Assembly: GCA_018296165.2 (NCBI GenBank)
Contig: JACKQL020000038.1
Span: forward strand, 310,001-374,000
DNA length: 64,000 bases
Origin: Termitomyces sp. T153
Lineage: Eukaryota > Basidiomycota > Agaricomycetes > Agaricales > Lyophyllaceae
Direction: 5' to 3'
The notes beneath the pieces are model-generated. The model ran no database searches and was not told the origin of the DNA. It was given only the letters and a program-made list of their open reading frames with translations. Both the position numbers and the translations under genes were made by a program. Below, piece after piece: positions 1 through 11,047 of the stretch (positions are counted from its first letter, which is position 1; each line of letters opens with the position of its first letter).

Positions 1-68
1 CCCACCATACTACCAAACTCTCTACCCTCCATCAAACAACCAATCTTATCTCCCAATCACTCCAGGCA

Positions 69-1110
69 TTGCTTAAATGCCTACCCCCTAACTCTGCCCC
101 TTCTATGGCTGCAGAACTAGCCCCAACTGCATCTGCACCCATCTCCACAGCTCCAGTGACCTTACAGCCACAGATTCTGCATCCTGTGCTACCAGACATG
201 TACAATGGTGCCTGCTCTGGCAGGGAGCAATTTCTGCAGTCCTGCCTCACCTATATCCACCTTAGCAGAGACACCTTTGACTCCAACACAGTGAAAATAG
301 CCTGGGTGCTGTCATACATAAAGACTGGACATGCCTCTACTTATGCACTACAAGTCTTCCACTGCTCTGGAGGTGTTGGAAGCTTTCCAGACTGGGCTGC
401 CTTTGAGAAGGACTTCCATGCAGAGTTTTTTCCATTAGACCACACCAAGACTGCAGCCTTGATGCTATGCAATAGGGAGCAGTACAGACAAGGGAAGCAT
501 ACACTGGATAAGTACATTGACTCATTCTGGGCTCTGGTGAAGCAGGCTGCTTACCCCAATGGCCTCTAACTATGCCTTACTTTCCAGGATGGCTTGCACC
601 CTGCACTAGTGGAATACATTAACAATCTGGTGGAGGGTTCTGATGATGAAAAGATTGCATTGTAGTACAAGGTGGCCCAGGTCCAATGGCAACTCATGGA
701 GATCTGGAGGGAGCTCCACTGCCCCCATTCTGCACTGCACCCAGCTCTGATCAGCAATCTCTGCTACTCTGCACCTGCTCATCCAATGCTGGCCTTTACT
801 CCAGCTATCCCTGCAGCATGCCCCCTGCCACTGGGAATTCCCATGAATGTTTATGCTGCCAGGCAGCTCTGTGCTGCCCTGCTGCTGTGCCAGAGATGCC
901 AGAAGCCTGGGAACTTTGCATGGCACTGCCCCCTGGGCCTGGAGGTATGCTACCTTTCCATGGCAAAGCAGGAGGAACTCCTCCTACAGCTACTAGCCAC
1001 AAAGGATGCTGCCAGAGCTCCATCACTGGATGAGCCTACACCAGAGTTGACCCCAGAGGAGATCAGTGTGTGCACCTCACCTCCAGAGCTGGAGGAGAAT
1101 TTTTAGTTGA
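69..1110 (+). pseudogene. gag capsid and zinc knuckle of family A copy 1
   Basis: The region encodes a retrotransposon Gag. The capsid-like part (about 170-690) has the typical run ending near 'HTLDKYIDSFWALVKQA', followed after an in-frame stop by 'LHPALVEYINNLVEG'. A CCHC knuckle lies at about 885-935 and reads CQRCQKPGNFAWHCP, where the His has become Asn. Stops split the frame near 568 and 663. The same segments are recognisable at 13.0-13.6 kb in copy 2, which confirms the assignment. It is non-functional. Confidence 0.8.
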
Positions 1111-1339
1111 GCAATGGATGAGGTGTATGCCTCCATTGCTGGGTGCTAACAGGTTCTTATGTCTGTCAATAGAAAATGAAACTGCCTTTTCTGACACCCT
1201 TCATTCTGAGATAGAAGAACCTCAATGCCCCTCTTCAGACATACAAGCACTAACTCTGGAGCCTTGGCTGAGCTCCCCGACACCTCTGAAGGTCTGTCAG
1301 CATAGCTCCACTTGGGTGTGTTGAATGCTCTAACAGTAT

Positions 1340-1830
1340 GTGATGGCCTCTGCCATATCTGCCAACTCCCTGCACCTTGATGTGGAGATTGAGATGACAG
1401 ACACTCAGCAAACCTGTGGAGTCATAGCTCTTTTGGACAGCAGAGTGATGGGACTGTTCCTGGACTTGGAGTTTGTCAAATGCCATAGCCTGACCATGCA
1501 GCCCCTTCCCAAGCCCATTCCTATCTACAACATTGATGGAATGCCTAACAAAGCAGGCACCATCAACTCCATGGTTGATCTGGTCCTCCATTATTGGAAC
1601 CACATGGAGCACACCGCATTTGCTGTCACCAGCTTGGGAAGGCAGGACATGATCCTTAGTTTTACATGGCTCTAGGAGCACAACCTCAAGGTCAATTGGA
1701 CTAAAGGGGAGGTAACCATGAGCAGGAGCCCCTGGAAGTGTTCTGCATGTGCTACAGAGGACAGAGCAAAGTGCTGGATCCAAGTTTGGGAGCATGCAGC
1801 CATCCACACATGTCATGCCAGCCCTCTCTC
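1340..1830 (+). pseudogene. retropepsin-like aspartic protease of family A copy 1
   Basis: The translation shows the retropepsin core: LLDSRVMGLFLDLEFV, where the expected catalytic D-S/T-G has become D-S-R, followed by YNIDG and a conserved AVTSLGRQDMILSFTWL tail. After it the frame continues into the linker that precedes reverse transcriptase. The catalytic Gly is lost and a TAG follows the conserved Trp-Leu. Family knowledge places this enzyme in Gag-Pol processing. Here it is dead. Confidence 0.78.
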
Positions 1831-2006
1831 CTTTGCAGATTTAGACCTCCTAGATCTCCTGCCTCTGGTGTTCCTTTGTAGAGAGGCCCTCTATGAGGAC
1901 AATTGGAGCAACAGTGGAGCCCCAGAGGAGGAGCACAGAGGGGAGTTTGGTGGCATATGTGAGCTGGAGCTCTCAGACAAAGTGGTAGAAGCAGGGGATT
2001 AAATCT

Positions 2007-2864
2007 ATGCTACCACTATACACCCACTGCCCTCTGTTGTGGAGATCTGGGCTAGCCAGACCATGTCTCAATAGCTGGCCCAGGCATTTGCTGCTAATGC
2101 CACACCTCAAGAGTTCCAGGATGTGGTACCCCCCCCCCCCCTATCTTCATGCATTTGAGGATGTGTTCTCCAAAGCTTTGTTCAACTCACTTATGGAGCA
2201 CAAGAGGTGGGACCACACCATCAAACTGCTACCAGACTCTGCACCCTCCAGCTGTAAGGTCTACCTGCTCATGCCCTGGGAACAGGATGAGCTTGATGCA
2301 TTCCTGCAGGAGAATATAGACTCCAGTCATATCCACCCATCCAAGTCTCCAATGGCTTCTCTGGTCTTCTTTATCAAAAAAAAGGATGGCTCCCTCCAAC
2401 TGGTCCAGGACTACCAGGTACTCAATGCTATGACAGTGAAGAACTGTTACCCTCTCCCCCTCATCTCCAAGCTCATCAACAACCTCTGGAGTGTGCAATA
2501 CTTCACTAAGCTGGATGTCCAGTGGGGTTACAACAACATGCATACTCAGGAGGGAGATGGGTGAAAGGCTGCCTTCCAGACCAACTGGGGATTGTTTGAG
2601 CTGCTTGTTATGTTCTTTGGACTCACCAATAGCCCTGCCACCTTCCAGACCATGATGAATAATATCTTCTGGGACCTCATAGTGAAGGGTGTAGTGTGTG
2701 TGTACCTTGACAACATCCTCATCCATACCAAAATGCTGGAGGAACACTGTCAGATCACTTGCCTTGTCCTGAAATGCCTCCACCAGCACCAGCTCTACCT
2801 CAAGCTGGAGAAGTGCAAGTTTGAACAAACCTAGGTTGAGTACCTCAGTCTGATCATATTGCAT
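2007..2864 (+). pseudogene. reverse transcriptase of family A copy 1
   Basis: RT palm and fingers motifs are visible in order: SPMASLVFFIKKKDGSLQL at about 2340-2400, NCYPLPLISKLINNL, FTKLDVQWGYNN, then after an in-frame TGA the block FGLTNSPATFQTMMN and the catalytic box VYLDNILIHT. The catalytic YxDD has become YLDN, a G-to-A change of the second Asp. An 11-base C run at about 2130 is a likely slippage site. This is a broken RT of the Ty3 class. Confidence 0.85.
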
Positions 2865-3600
2865 GGAACCATGGAGATGGACTCAGTGAAGGTAGCAGGC
2901 ATGGCAGAGTGGCCAGAGCCTAAGAAAAAGAAGGAGGTGCAGGCATTCCTTGAATTCACAAACTTCTACTGGAGATTCATCCAGGACTTCTTGCACTATG
3001 CCTGTCCACTATTTGACCTCACTGAAAAGAATGTTCTGTGGAGTTGGGGACCTCCAGAGCAGACAGCCTTTGACACTCTCAAGCACACCATGACCTCTGG
3101 ACCTGTCCTCCTCTTCCCAGACAACAACTCTCCCTTTTGGGTGGAGGCTGACAGCTCCAACTTTGCCACTGGAGCTGTGCTCTTGCAGCAATCTCTGGAG
3201 GATGGGAAGTGGCATCTGGTAGCCTTTTACTCCAAGAGCCTAAATGCAGGGGAGCAAAACTACAAGATCCATGACAAAGAGATGCTGGCCATCATTCAGT
3301 CATTTGAGGAGTGGCAGCACTTCCTGGAAGGTGTATAGCACAAGTTTGAGGTCTGGACAGATCACAAGAACCTCAAATACTTCTGGACAGCCAAGAAGCT
3401 CAATTGCCAACAGGCCTGGTAGTCCCTCTACCTTGCCAACTTTGACTTCTCTTTGCACCACAAGCCTGGCTGGAGCATGGGGAAACCAGATGTGCTGTCC
3501 TGGAGAGCAGACCATAGCACAGGGGAAGTGGATAATAGCAACATTATGCTCCTCTGCCCTGAATTGTTTGCAATCTGAGCCATGAAGGGTCTTGCTGTTG
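2859..3600 (+). pseudogene. RT connection and RNase H of family A copy 1
   Basis: After the RT thumb (AFLEFTNFYWRFIQDFL) comes the RNase H domain. It shows the FWVEADSSNFATGAVLLQQ strand with its first acidic residue, the YSKSLNAGEQNYKIHDKEML segment with the second acid, and the LEGV..KFEVWTDHKNL segment with the third acid after a TAG. The domain is recognisable from beginning to end but has stops at about 3338 and 3420. Confidence 0.82.
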
Positions 3601-3639
3601 AGGGAGTAGAAGCAGACATTCTCCAGGACATATGGTGGG

Positions 3640-4560
3640 GTAATCACAATGGTCAGCAGGAGGAGCTTGTGGTGCAAGCCACTCAAATGCTGAAGTTGGG
3701 GCATACCCCTGTTGTCAAGGTGGTCTGTGCTAACAAGTGGGCCCTCTGAGACAGAATCCTGACCTTCCAAGACCATATCTACATCCCCAACATTCTGGAG
3801 CTCTGCCAGAGGATTATGGAGCAACATCATGACTCCCACATTGCAGGGCACCCTGGATGGTGGAAGATACTGGAGCTAGTATCACAGAACTACTGGTGGC
3901 CCCAGATGTCCCAGTATATTGGGTCCTACACTAGTACCTGCAATCTCTGCCTCTAGATCAAGCCCCAGTGCCAACTCCCCTACAGACAGTTACACCCACT
4001 ACCTGTGCCCACAGAACAATGGAGTGTGGCATCCATGGACTTCATTGTAGAGCTCCCCAATTCCTACAGTTATGATGCAATCATAGTGGTGGTAGACCTA
4101 TATAGCAAGTAAGTGCACTTCATTCCAATTCACACCACTTGCTCCACTATGGGCACCACAAACCTGTACTGGAGGAATGTCTGGAAGCTCCACAGCCTCT
4201 CTGACACCTACATCTCAGATCAGGGACCACAATTTATGGCAGAGTTCACTGAGGAGCTCTACCAACTGCTTGGAGTGAAGCTCCACACCACTACAGCCTA
4301 CCACCCACAGTCCAACAGCTAGACAGAATGTGTAAACCAGGAGTTAGAGCAGTATCTCTGCCTCTTTTGCAATAAACACCAAGATAACTGGGATGAACTC
4401 CTCCCCAATGCCAAATTCCAATACAACAACTATGTTCATGCATCCACCCAGTTCTCCCCATTCTTTCTTGACACAGGATGGCATCTGTGCCTGGCCCTTG
4501 AGCCAGAGAATGAGGCAGTAAACAAATTTGTGGACCAGATAAAGAGGTCATAGGAGGAGG
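3640..4560 (+). pseudogene. integrase of family A copy 1
   Basis: The zinc-binding HHCC N-domain (H..H in 'HHDSHIAGHPGWWK', then C..C in 'CNLCL') is followed by the DDE core. The first Asp is in SMDFIVELP at about 4035, the second in ISDQGPQF at about 4217, and the Glu follows a TAG in the AYHPQSNS..TECVNQEL block at about 4300-4345. All three catalytic acids are still readable, but at least four stops interrupt the domain. Confidence 0.83.
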
Positions 4561-4859
4561 CCTGAGCAGTACTGGCAAAGGCAAAGGATGACATGGCACA
4601 ATACTAGAACCATGGGAGGACCCAGGAGTGCAAATATCAGCCCAGAAATCAAGTCTACCTGGATGCATCTGACATTACAACTACCCAGCCCTCAAAAAAA
4701 CTGGCACACTGTCAGTTAGGACCTTTTACAGTGGAATGATAGGTAGGACCTTTGGCCTACTGACTCTGGCTCCCTGCAGGAATGTGCCAGCTTCATCCAG
4801 TGTTCAACATGGTCAAACTAACTCTGGCCCCTTAAGATCCCATTCTGGAGTGTTGTCTG

Positions 4860-5110
4860 CCACCTTTGCCACCCCCTGTGGTGGTCAGCAACAACAAGGA
4901 ATATAAGGTGTAGGAAATCCTGGATAGCCATTTATTCTGGAGACAACTACAATACAAGGTGAAGTAGAAAGGCTATGGGATCAAGGACATCTCCTGGGAG
5001 CTGTGGAAGAACATACATGCCCCCAGACTTGTCAAGGAGTTCCACTGGAGACATCCAGATGCCCCATGTGCCATATGAGGGATCTACCCTATCTCACCAG
5101 CAGACTGAGC
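4860..5110 (+). pseudogene. chromodomain at the pol C-terminus, family A copy 1
   Basis: The pol C-terminus reads as a chromodomain: an NKEYKV strand, EILDSHLFWRQLQYKVK, then KGYGIKDISWELWKNIHAP and a C-terminal helix. This makes the element a chromovirus, which targets heterochromatin. Stops replace two Trp/Glu positions. A purine tract (about 5153-5166) follows and abuts the 3' LTR. Confidence 0.75.
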
Positions 5111-5166
5111 AATTAGGGACTTCTTTTACCCTGCATGTTGAGATGCCACACACTAGAGGGGGGTGA

Positions 5167-5540
5167 TGTCAGGGGACTGGATTCCATTTCTGACCTCCAC
5201 AACTCATTCCAGCACCTCTGCAGCTTGTTTGATGTCTCTAGGGCTCCTTCTAGAACTCCAGAGTTCTCTGTATTACTTCAGCAGTCATTGCCCTAGGGTT
5301 AGGAGTAGCTCCAGTCATCTGTACAGTAGTTCCCATGCCTCTGCCACCTGCTGATGTGCTGTGCCAAGCAGCAGGGATCCTTAGACTTGTTCTCTTTGGA
5401 TTCTCCTCTGCTAGGTGATTAGTTACTGATTGTATCATTGTCTACTCTGCTAATATACTTCAGATTCCCCTCTGCTAGCTGCATGACTCTGATCCACTGC
5501 CCCAGAGGTTGCCTTTACATTAATGAGGTCTCACTGAGCA
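5167..5540 (+). repeat. 3' LTR of family A copy 1
   Basis: The LTR starts TGTCAGGGG directly after the polypurine tract AGAGGGGGGTGA. Its distal part (about 5380-5530, GACTTGTTCTCTTTGGATT onwards) is similar to 12355-12530 upstream of family A copy 2, as expected for LTRs of one family. The right end is not exact because no terminal CA or target duplication could be fixed. Confidence 0.65.
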
Positions 5541-5554
5541 TTGATCTGATCTGT

Positions 5555-6324
5555 TCAGAATTTGAAAGAAACACCAACCTGAGTAAGTTTTGTTAAGGTG
5601 TTAGCATGGTGGGAAAAATTCTTGACAAAAATCCTGAGAACTCCAGCTGTGCCCAGAAAGGCTTGAACTTCAGATAGCAACTTGCAAGGACCCCAGCACT
5701 TGAGTAGGGCCAAGCAACTTTCATCTGGAATGTGACCACTAGGTGTGCAAACATGTCCAAGGATCATGAAGGTCAGGGCACATAAGACAAGTTTGTGACC
5801 AGAAAAGGTGCCACCACAATACTTCATTCACTGGAGAATTTGGTTAAGAAGTTCAAAGAACTCCCATAGCACTAAACAAATATTTGAGTTAGCAGAATGC
5901 TTAAGGGGACACTGTTAACAATTTTCCAGTCTTTAGGACCTTTGGTGCCAATGTTGTTGATGAAGCTGAGTACATTGTGAGGGATCTCTGGCTGCAGTAT
6001 AAAGGTAATGTCATCATTGAAGATTGGCACAGAGTTTGTCCAACCTATTGGCAAGGTCACTAAGCAAAGTGCACCAAAAGGAGTCTGAAACATCATCAAG
6101 TCTCTTGAGGCTGAGTCAATCAGTTGCTCATTGTATCCAACATAAAGTTCAAGCATAGTGCCACAAATGCATCCAGTGAAGGATTCAGTGACATGATCTG
6201 AAAAGGGGGGAACCCCAGAGTGGCAAATGGTGACATAGTTTAGTGGCTCTAGACTGTGTACAATTCTGAGCTTACCATTCTTCTTCAGAACACAAAACCA
6301 GCATGATTGGTAAGCCAAGTTCAA
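5555..6324 (-). pseudogene. reverse transcriptase fragment, family C
   Basis: RT motifs run in order on the minus strand: CWFCVLKKNGKLRIVHSLEP, the HSGVPPFSDHVTESF segment, MFQTPFGALCLVTLPIGWTN (palm) and the catalytic block FINNIGTKGP. The usual F/Y-I-D-D is now FINN, so both catalytic Asp are Asn through G-to-A on the coding strand. Downstream, a frame-shifted thumb segment (5827-5555) shows FSGHKLVLCA and EVQAFLGTAGVLRIFVKNF. Inactive. Confidence 0.82.
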
Positions 6325-6706
6325 GGGTTCATAGATGCCAGCCTTGATCTCATTGTGAATGATTTCACAGACTTCCTTTTATAGCCCTGGGGGAATGGGG
6401 CAATTGTGCTGAACCCAGGGTACATGGGGTATTGTTGATATGTGTAGTGGCAGAAAGAAGTTGGGATGCAAGCTTCCTCATTCAGAGTCTTCCCAAGCAA
6501 AAGCCTTTTCTTGTTTGGTGATCAGATCAGTGAGTACATTGAGTTTGTCACTAGTAAGGAACCCTGTGTTGTGGTCCTTAGCAAATTTTGCTTGTCAGTT
6601 GCTAATAAACTGCTGGGTTGGTACAAATGGTGGAGGGTTTGGGTTGAGTATTGGCATAGTTGCTAAGGGATTGCCAATGATGTGTTGCTTGATTCTGAAG
6701 TATTTG

Positions 6707-7498
6707 CTAAGGGGGGGGGGGGGAGAACTCTGGGGAAGTGGGGTGGCTTGGGGAGGGGTCCAGAGGTCTGGGAGTGGGTTGTGACAGGTACCAGCACCCC
6801 TCTGGGTTGTTCTCCACCCAGCAGTTGTTGCACTTATTGATTAAATTCCTGTGGCTGAATGTGATGTCTGGATAGGAACAGTAGAGCTTGGATGACAAGA
6901 GATAGTATATAATGACAGTGCTGTGGAAGTCAAAAATGGGGCATGTGGGATCATTCAAAGACAAAACAAAGACATTGACAGATTGTTTGGTGTTAACAGG
7001 ATCCTGATAAGTCAATACATTCTTGGTGTTGGAGAATTGGCCATAGGGATGATTACCCTTGCATGCAGAGTTGTGTACTTCTGCAAGCAAAAATTGGGAC
7101 ATAAGCATGGCATGCATGTAAGATACCTTTGATTGGGGGACATAAATGTTGAGGTTGTGTGGGTAAAAAGACCATGGATTCAGAAGGACAAGCACAAAAG
7201 AACTGGAGATGAGGCTGCCTGTTTGCTGTAGAGAATAGGGTTGTACTAAAGCTGAAGCAATCCAGGGCATGTTGAGCATAATGGCAATATGCTTGTGTGT
7301 AAGTGTGCAAAGTTGCTTTTTGACCTGGGCTAGTGTGGATACTTCACAGATGCTAAGCTTTTTAAGTATGCAAAGAAAGATGTCTTCAGGAATGCTTGCT
7401 AATGCAGACAATATCTCACTACATATATATCTTGCCCTGTTGGCTTTGTATATCTGTTGTAGGCCCAGCAATTGATTGGACTTATGGGTGTATGACAT
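6707..7498 (-). pseudogene. gag-pro/linker region upstream of family C RT
   Basis: An open stretch of about 263 codons lies just upstream of the family C RT on the same strand. It has a leucine-rich N-half (SEILSALASIPEDIFLCILK) and a Pro-rich C-end (PTPRPLDPSPSHPTSPEF) that runs into a poly-G/poly-C tract. Position and the Pro-rich linker fit the region between gag/protease and RT. I do not see a clear protease triad, so the exact domain is unassigned. Confidence 0.5.
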
Positions 7499-7785
7499 TG
7501 TGTAGTCAAATGGATGTGTGATCTGTTGGAGGATAAATGTGAAAGTGACAAAGATTTCTTGTATGTCATTGTACTTAAATAAGTTGTGAGGTAGCTGACA
7601 GGTAGAAGATGTTAGATTGTAAAGTCAGCCACAAAATCATGGGCTGACTGAGTAACAAGTCATAGACAGTAGGTCTTTATTTAGAGTGGGGGGGACCACA
7701 GGGATGGAATATTTGGTGAGTAGTGGGCTGTGCATTGGATCTGAACCACCCTGAGTTGTTATGTTGAAAGTTATTGAGAAGTTTG

Positions 7786-8140
7786 TCGCACCTCAATGCC
7801 TTGCAAGCAATGTCATGTGATATGTAGTCTGGTCGGAGCTATGGATTCCCGGGTCGGCGAAGGGGTCGGCACAGGACTTTTCACACTAATACCATTTTAC
7901 AGTGATAGAGAAGTGCAAAATGTCGTATAATATGACTATTATAGGTGAGTTAATGAGCTCAAGACATTCAGCGAAAAAGCCCCGGGCCCAAGGGCTTTTA
8001 CAAGGACGGGAAGCAGTGAAGCCGGGCCCTAAGGCCTTTAACAACAGGGCCCGGCTCGGCCCGGCACGAATCGGGTTCGGCTCACCGGCTCAGGCCTCAC
8101 GGAGCCGGGCCTTGCAAATCACTAATTGGATTCTTGGTCT
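7786..8140. other. CpG-rich island edge with GGGCCCGG-type repeats
   Basis: CpG suddenly reappears at about 7786. The segment 7975-8115 contains clustered CCCGGGCCC, GGGCCCGGC and CCGGGCC words, several of them inverted relative to each other. No gene was recognised. It could be a transposon terminus or MITE remnant, or the 5' flank of the DIRS fragment that follows. Confidence 0.35.
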
Positions 8141-8164
8141 AATCGATGGAAATGCTCCCTCTGC

Positions 8165-8760
8165 CAGCTTCAAGAGTCAATGGGCTTTTTACAGTCCATT
8201 TCCTAAGTCATTCCCCATTCACGATCATTCCTTCGATGGCTCTTCAACTTCTTCTCCTCATTCAAGTCGGAGTACACAGTTCGCCATATTCCAAAGTCTG
8301 TGGCTTCTGACATCCGCTGGTGGTGCACATACAGCTTTTCATGGAATGGCATCATGTGGATATCCCCATCCGAACCCTCCATATCTGTTCATACCGACGC
8401 CAGCGGACAAAAGGGTCTCGGTGGAGTTTTGGTTCTCAGCCGGAACCCCTCGTCGTTTCCGCACCTGCGATATCCAAGTCATAGAGATCTTTGCCATGCT
8501 TCATGTGATTCTTTGCTGGAGGAATTCACTGGGCTGGTCACCCCGTCACGTTCTTCTGCGATAACTTGGTAATTAGTCTCTTGGCTTTACTCAGACACGG
8601 CAAACTTGGTGCACGGCATGCAGGTCTTAAGGACCATTGTCATGATGGCAGCTCGTCTCAAATTCTCTTTTTCCTCCGTCTGGATTCCCGCTGAGGAGAA
8701 TAAGCTTGCTGACACTGCCTCTCGTTTTCAGTACAGCAAATTGTTGCAACTTGCGCCCCA
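8165..8760 (+). pseudogene. DIRS RT C-terminus and RNase H
   Basis: The frame reads FLRWLFNFFSSFKSEYTVR, then SDIRWWCTYSFSWNGIMWIS, then the RNase H first strand HTDASGQKGLGG. A frameshift at about 8420-8570 is needed to reach the next part, which ends with PAEENKLADTASRF, the usual RNase H end of YR retroelements. The order and spacing match DIRS1-like Pol. Non-functional because of shifts and stops. Confidence 0.75.
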
Positions 8761-8999
8761 TCTTCCCCACAAACCCTCATCTCGGAGATCCCACCTCATT
8801 GGTATGAAGCACATGCTAACCTCTCACCTCAAGCAACCTTCTACCTCTGGCACGGACTTGCGGCGAGTACCCGCAAGACCTATTCAACAGTCTGCTTCCT
8901 TCACATCAACGAAGGCCTACCATCCGATGCATGCGAGTCCGAGACAGTTCGACGAGTTATTTGCGGGATCAAGCGTTATCCCAGGGAGCGTGCACGCAA

Positions 9000-9660
9000 C
9001 CCCAAACAGCCCATCACACTCGAAGTTCTCCAAAAACTAGCCGCGGCACCTCGAGATCTATCTATCCCGTTCGAGGCTTCAATGTACGCTGCCTTCAAAA
9101 CAGCTTGGGCTGGCTTCCTTCATTGCGGCGAGTTCACCCTCGGACAAAACAAGAAGCTCATCCCTGCTACTAACCTAACTTGCGGCTCAGTTACTTTGAT
9201 TCCCTCTTTCGAAACACTCACACACATCAGATCCGATCTCCCCGCCTCAAAAACAGACCCATTCCAAAAGGGTGTTTCTATCCTCATTGTGAGAGCACCT
9301 GGGGGCATGTCAACATGGGCCGTATCAGCGCTACACCACCTCTTTATTATCGATCGAAAGCCACACGACGCACCGCTCTTCTCAAACCCGGACGGCTCTC
9401 CCCTCTCTCGCGATGCCTTCGTTGGAACGCTCGAGCAGAGCCTGACATCATGCGGCTTCGACCCGCCCAAGCCCACAGGAGCGCATCCTTGGGCTCTCCG
9501 CCCGCCTCCATTTGGCCGCCTCTCAGGCATACAATTTCACGCCTCCGGCCTTTCCGTTCGCTCCTCTGGTGGCTTGAGTGCAATTTCCTTCCCAGGATCC
9601 GTGCAAAAGAGCAAGGGCGACCAAATACATTCTATTTGCTCGCACTAAATACAACCGTTG
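9000..9660 (+). pseudogene. DIRS tyrosine recombinase
   Basis: About 188 codons open from 9082 show AFKTAWAGFLHCGEFTLG, where the family has FLRCGE; the first catalytic Arg is therefore His (a CpG-type change). This is followed by ASKTDPFQKGVSILI and a DAPLFSNPDGSPLSRDAFV segment. The H-x-x-R and the catalytic Tyr region falls after a frameshift near 9500 and cannot be read in one frame. Enzymes of this family integrate circular DIRS cDNA. This one looks dead. Confidence 0.75.
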
Positions 9661-9769
9661 TATCTAAGGTACAATATCCTCTCACCATCCACTCCACTCC
9701 TCCTCCACTCTCCACTCATCCCCGCGTCATGAGCCGAGCATAGATCATCATCGATGTTGCCATTCCGAG

Positions 9770-11047
9770 TCATGTCAACGACTCCACCAACATCTGAGTC
9801 CTCCTGGCCCTCAACACGTCCCTAACTCTATTAATCTCCACATCGACTGCCGCACCTCTCAAATACTGCAACGTATGTGTCTTCACCTCACCCATCTTCG
9901 TCCATTCCGCGAGACTAACATCCTGTAATCCCTGCTGTACATTGAATCTAAAATATTTTTTCGCTTCCCCCCCTGACCTATTTTTATTCCCCTCCCCGTG
10001 CGTCCTCTCAAAGTTCTCCGATTCCTTCTCACAATTTGTCGCAATAGCCACAAGTACCTTGATCAATTTCGTCGGAAGCAACCTCTGGAACCAATCCGGC
10101 TTGCGCAATGTGATCGTTCTGGGATGCCCCGAGCCAATGCTCACGATGCACGCTATAGGGTGATCTATCCCATAGGTATTTTGTGCTTCCCTAAGTACTT
10201 CGGCGGTAGGGTTGTTGCACATCAACCCGCCGTCAACAAATTCTTCCTTGGGTTCGGCGCCAACCTTGATACATTTGAAGAATCTGGGCGCGGCAGAGGT
10301 GGCACGGGCTACTTCCCAGATTTTGGCATTGTACTCTGCATTTGAGCGGACTTCGTACGAGCGGAAGAGGCGCGGGTGGGCCATGTTTTGTGCGGACATT
10401 GCGCAGACGAAGCTAAAGGATTTTGGATAGATTTCACGTGAGATTTGTGCACGTCGCGTAGAGGGAGGGGGGAACTCGGACTCACGTCTTGCATGCACTC
10501 CGCTTAGACATCTCACTCATCATATTATCGTCCCCGCTCTTGTCGAACCGCGCAACGATTTTCTTCACCGCAGCCTCGAGCGTACTCGCTTTAAATGTCC
10601 CATCCTGCCAGCAATACTTCCTTTCCGAGAATACTTTTCCCGCGAACTCGTTGTACACGTTGATCGCCTCGTCGACTGACATACATAGTCGACCCAGTAG
10701 GATCGCAATAAGGCTATTTTTTCGCAGAAAAACACATTTCAGTTATGATAAGTCCTTGGTAGGTAGAAGAAGACGTGACGTACCCTCCAGTATTCGTGCC
10801 TCCGATGATATCAAAATATTCGCAAGGCTTAGGTAATTCTTTCAACCTTTCCTCATCTTTAATTCTGCGCATGATCTCCTCAAGTATGAGAAGCTCAGAT
10901 AGCCCATGAATTCCACCGCCATCTGACATGAGTGAAAAATCAGTTTCAATCTTAAAGTCAGAGGTCCCAGTCAATGAATGGCTGCCGACTTGCGGAACTC
11001 GTACCAAGAGCGAGCAACCTCAGTCCTTCTTCAGCTTTGTTCTCCAT
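9770..11047 (-). CDS. Patatin-like phospholipase-family protein with substituted catalytic residues
   Basis: There are four exons on the minus strand: 11047-11005, 10922-10784, 10713-10486 and 10412-9770 (1053 nt, 350 aa). All introns are GT..AG of 82, 70 and 73 nt. The protein starts MENKAEEGLRLLALDGGGIH, a patatin N-terminus; the oxyanion-loop DGGGxRG has become DGGGIHG. The nucleophile elbow GxSxG reads GTNTGG, so the catalytic Ser is Asn (AGT to AAT). The partner Asp is kept in FVDGGLMCNNP. Normal patatins are Ser-Asp lipid acyl hydrolases. This one should be catalytically dead, yet its frame and splice sites are fully open. It is either a recent pseudogene or a pseudoenzyme. Its 5' end is duplicated upstream. 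Confidence 0.85.

Larger units (their letters stand above)
1..5540 (+). mobile_element. Ty3/gypsy retrotransposon, family A copy 1 (decayed, 5' end outside window)
   Basis: This is a chromovirus-type LTR retrotransposon read on the plus strand, in the order gag, zinc knuckle, protease, reverse transcriptase, RNase H, integrase, chromodomain and 3' LTR. All frames are interrupted by TAG/TGA stops that look like C-to-T changes, mainly CAG to TAG. CpG is almost absent (I see only a couple in 5 kb). The copy is therefore an inactive relic that was probably methylated and deaminated. The 5' LTR and gag start lie left of the window. A second copy of the same family is at 12.3-15.1 kb and a fragment at about 26.0-26.2 kb. 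Confidence 0.92.
5555..7500 (-). mobile_element. Ty3/gypsy relic, family C (minus strand, truncated)
   Basis: This is a CpG-depleted gypsy fragment of a lineage different from families A and B. On the minus strand, a gag/protease-linker region (7498-6707) precedes RT (6324-5555). RNase H, integrase and LTRs are missing, so the element is truncated at about 5550 next to the family A LTR. A 12-base G run at 6711-6722 follows the Pro-rich end of the linker. From 7500 to 7785 I see only CpG-poor sequence with no coding signal. Confidence 0.75.
8141..9745 (+). mobile_element. DIRS-type tyrosine-recombinase retrotransposon, 5'-truncated and frameshifted
   Basis: Two domains typical of DIRS elements follow each other. 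First is the RT thumb/RNase H region (8165-8760), with SEYTVRHIPKSVASDIRWW, SVHTDASGQKGLGG and the closing VWIPAEENKLADTASRF. Second is a tyrosine recombinase (9000-9660). Gag and the RT palm are absent, so the copy is 5' truncated. Several one-base frameshifts split the reading frame. Unlike the gypsy relics around it, it keeps many CpGs. No split direct repeats or inverted repeats were found at the ends. Confidence 0.8.

Noticed and set aside
2130..2141. Homopolymer C run (and the G run at 6711-6722) as programmed frameshift sites
   Set aside because: Both lie in decayed elements with many stops. Slippage or sequencing length error is simpler.
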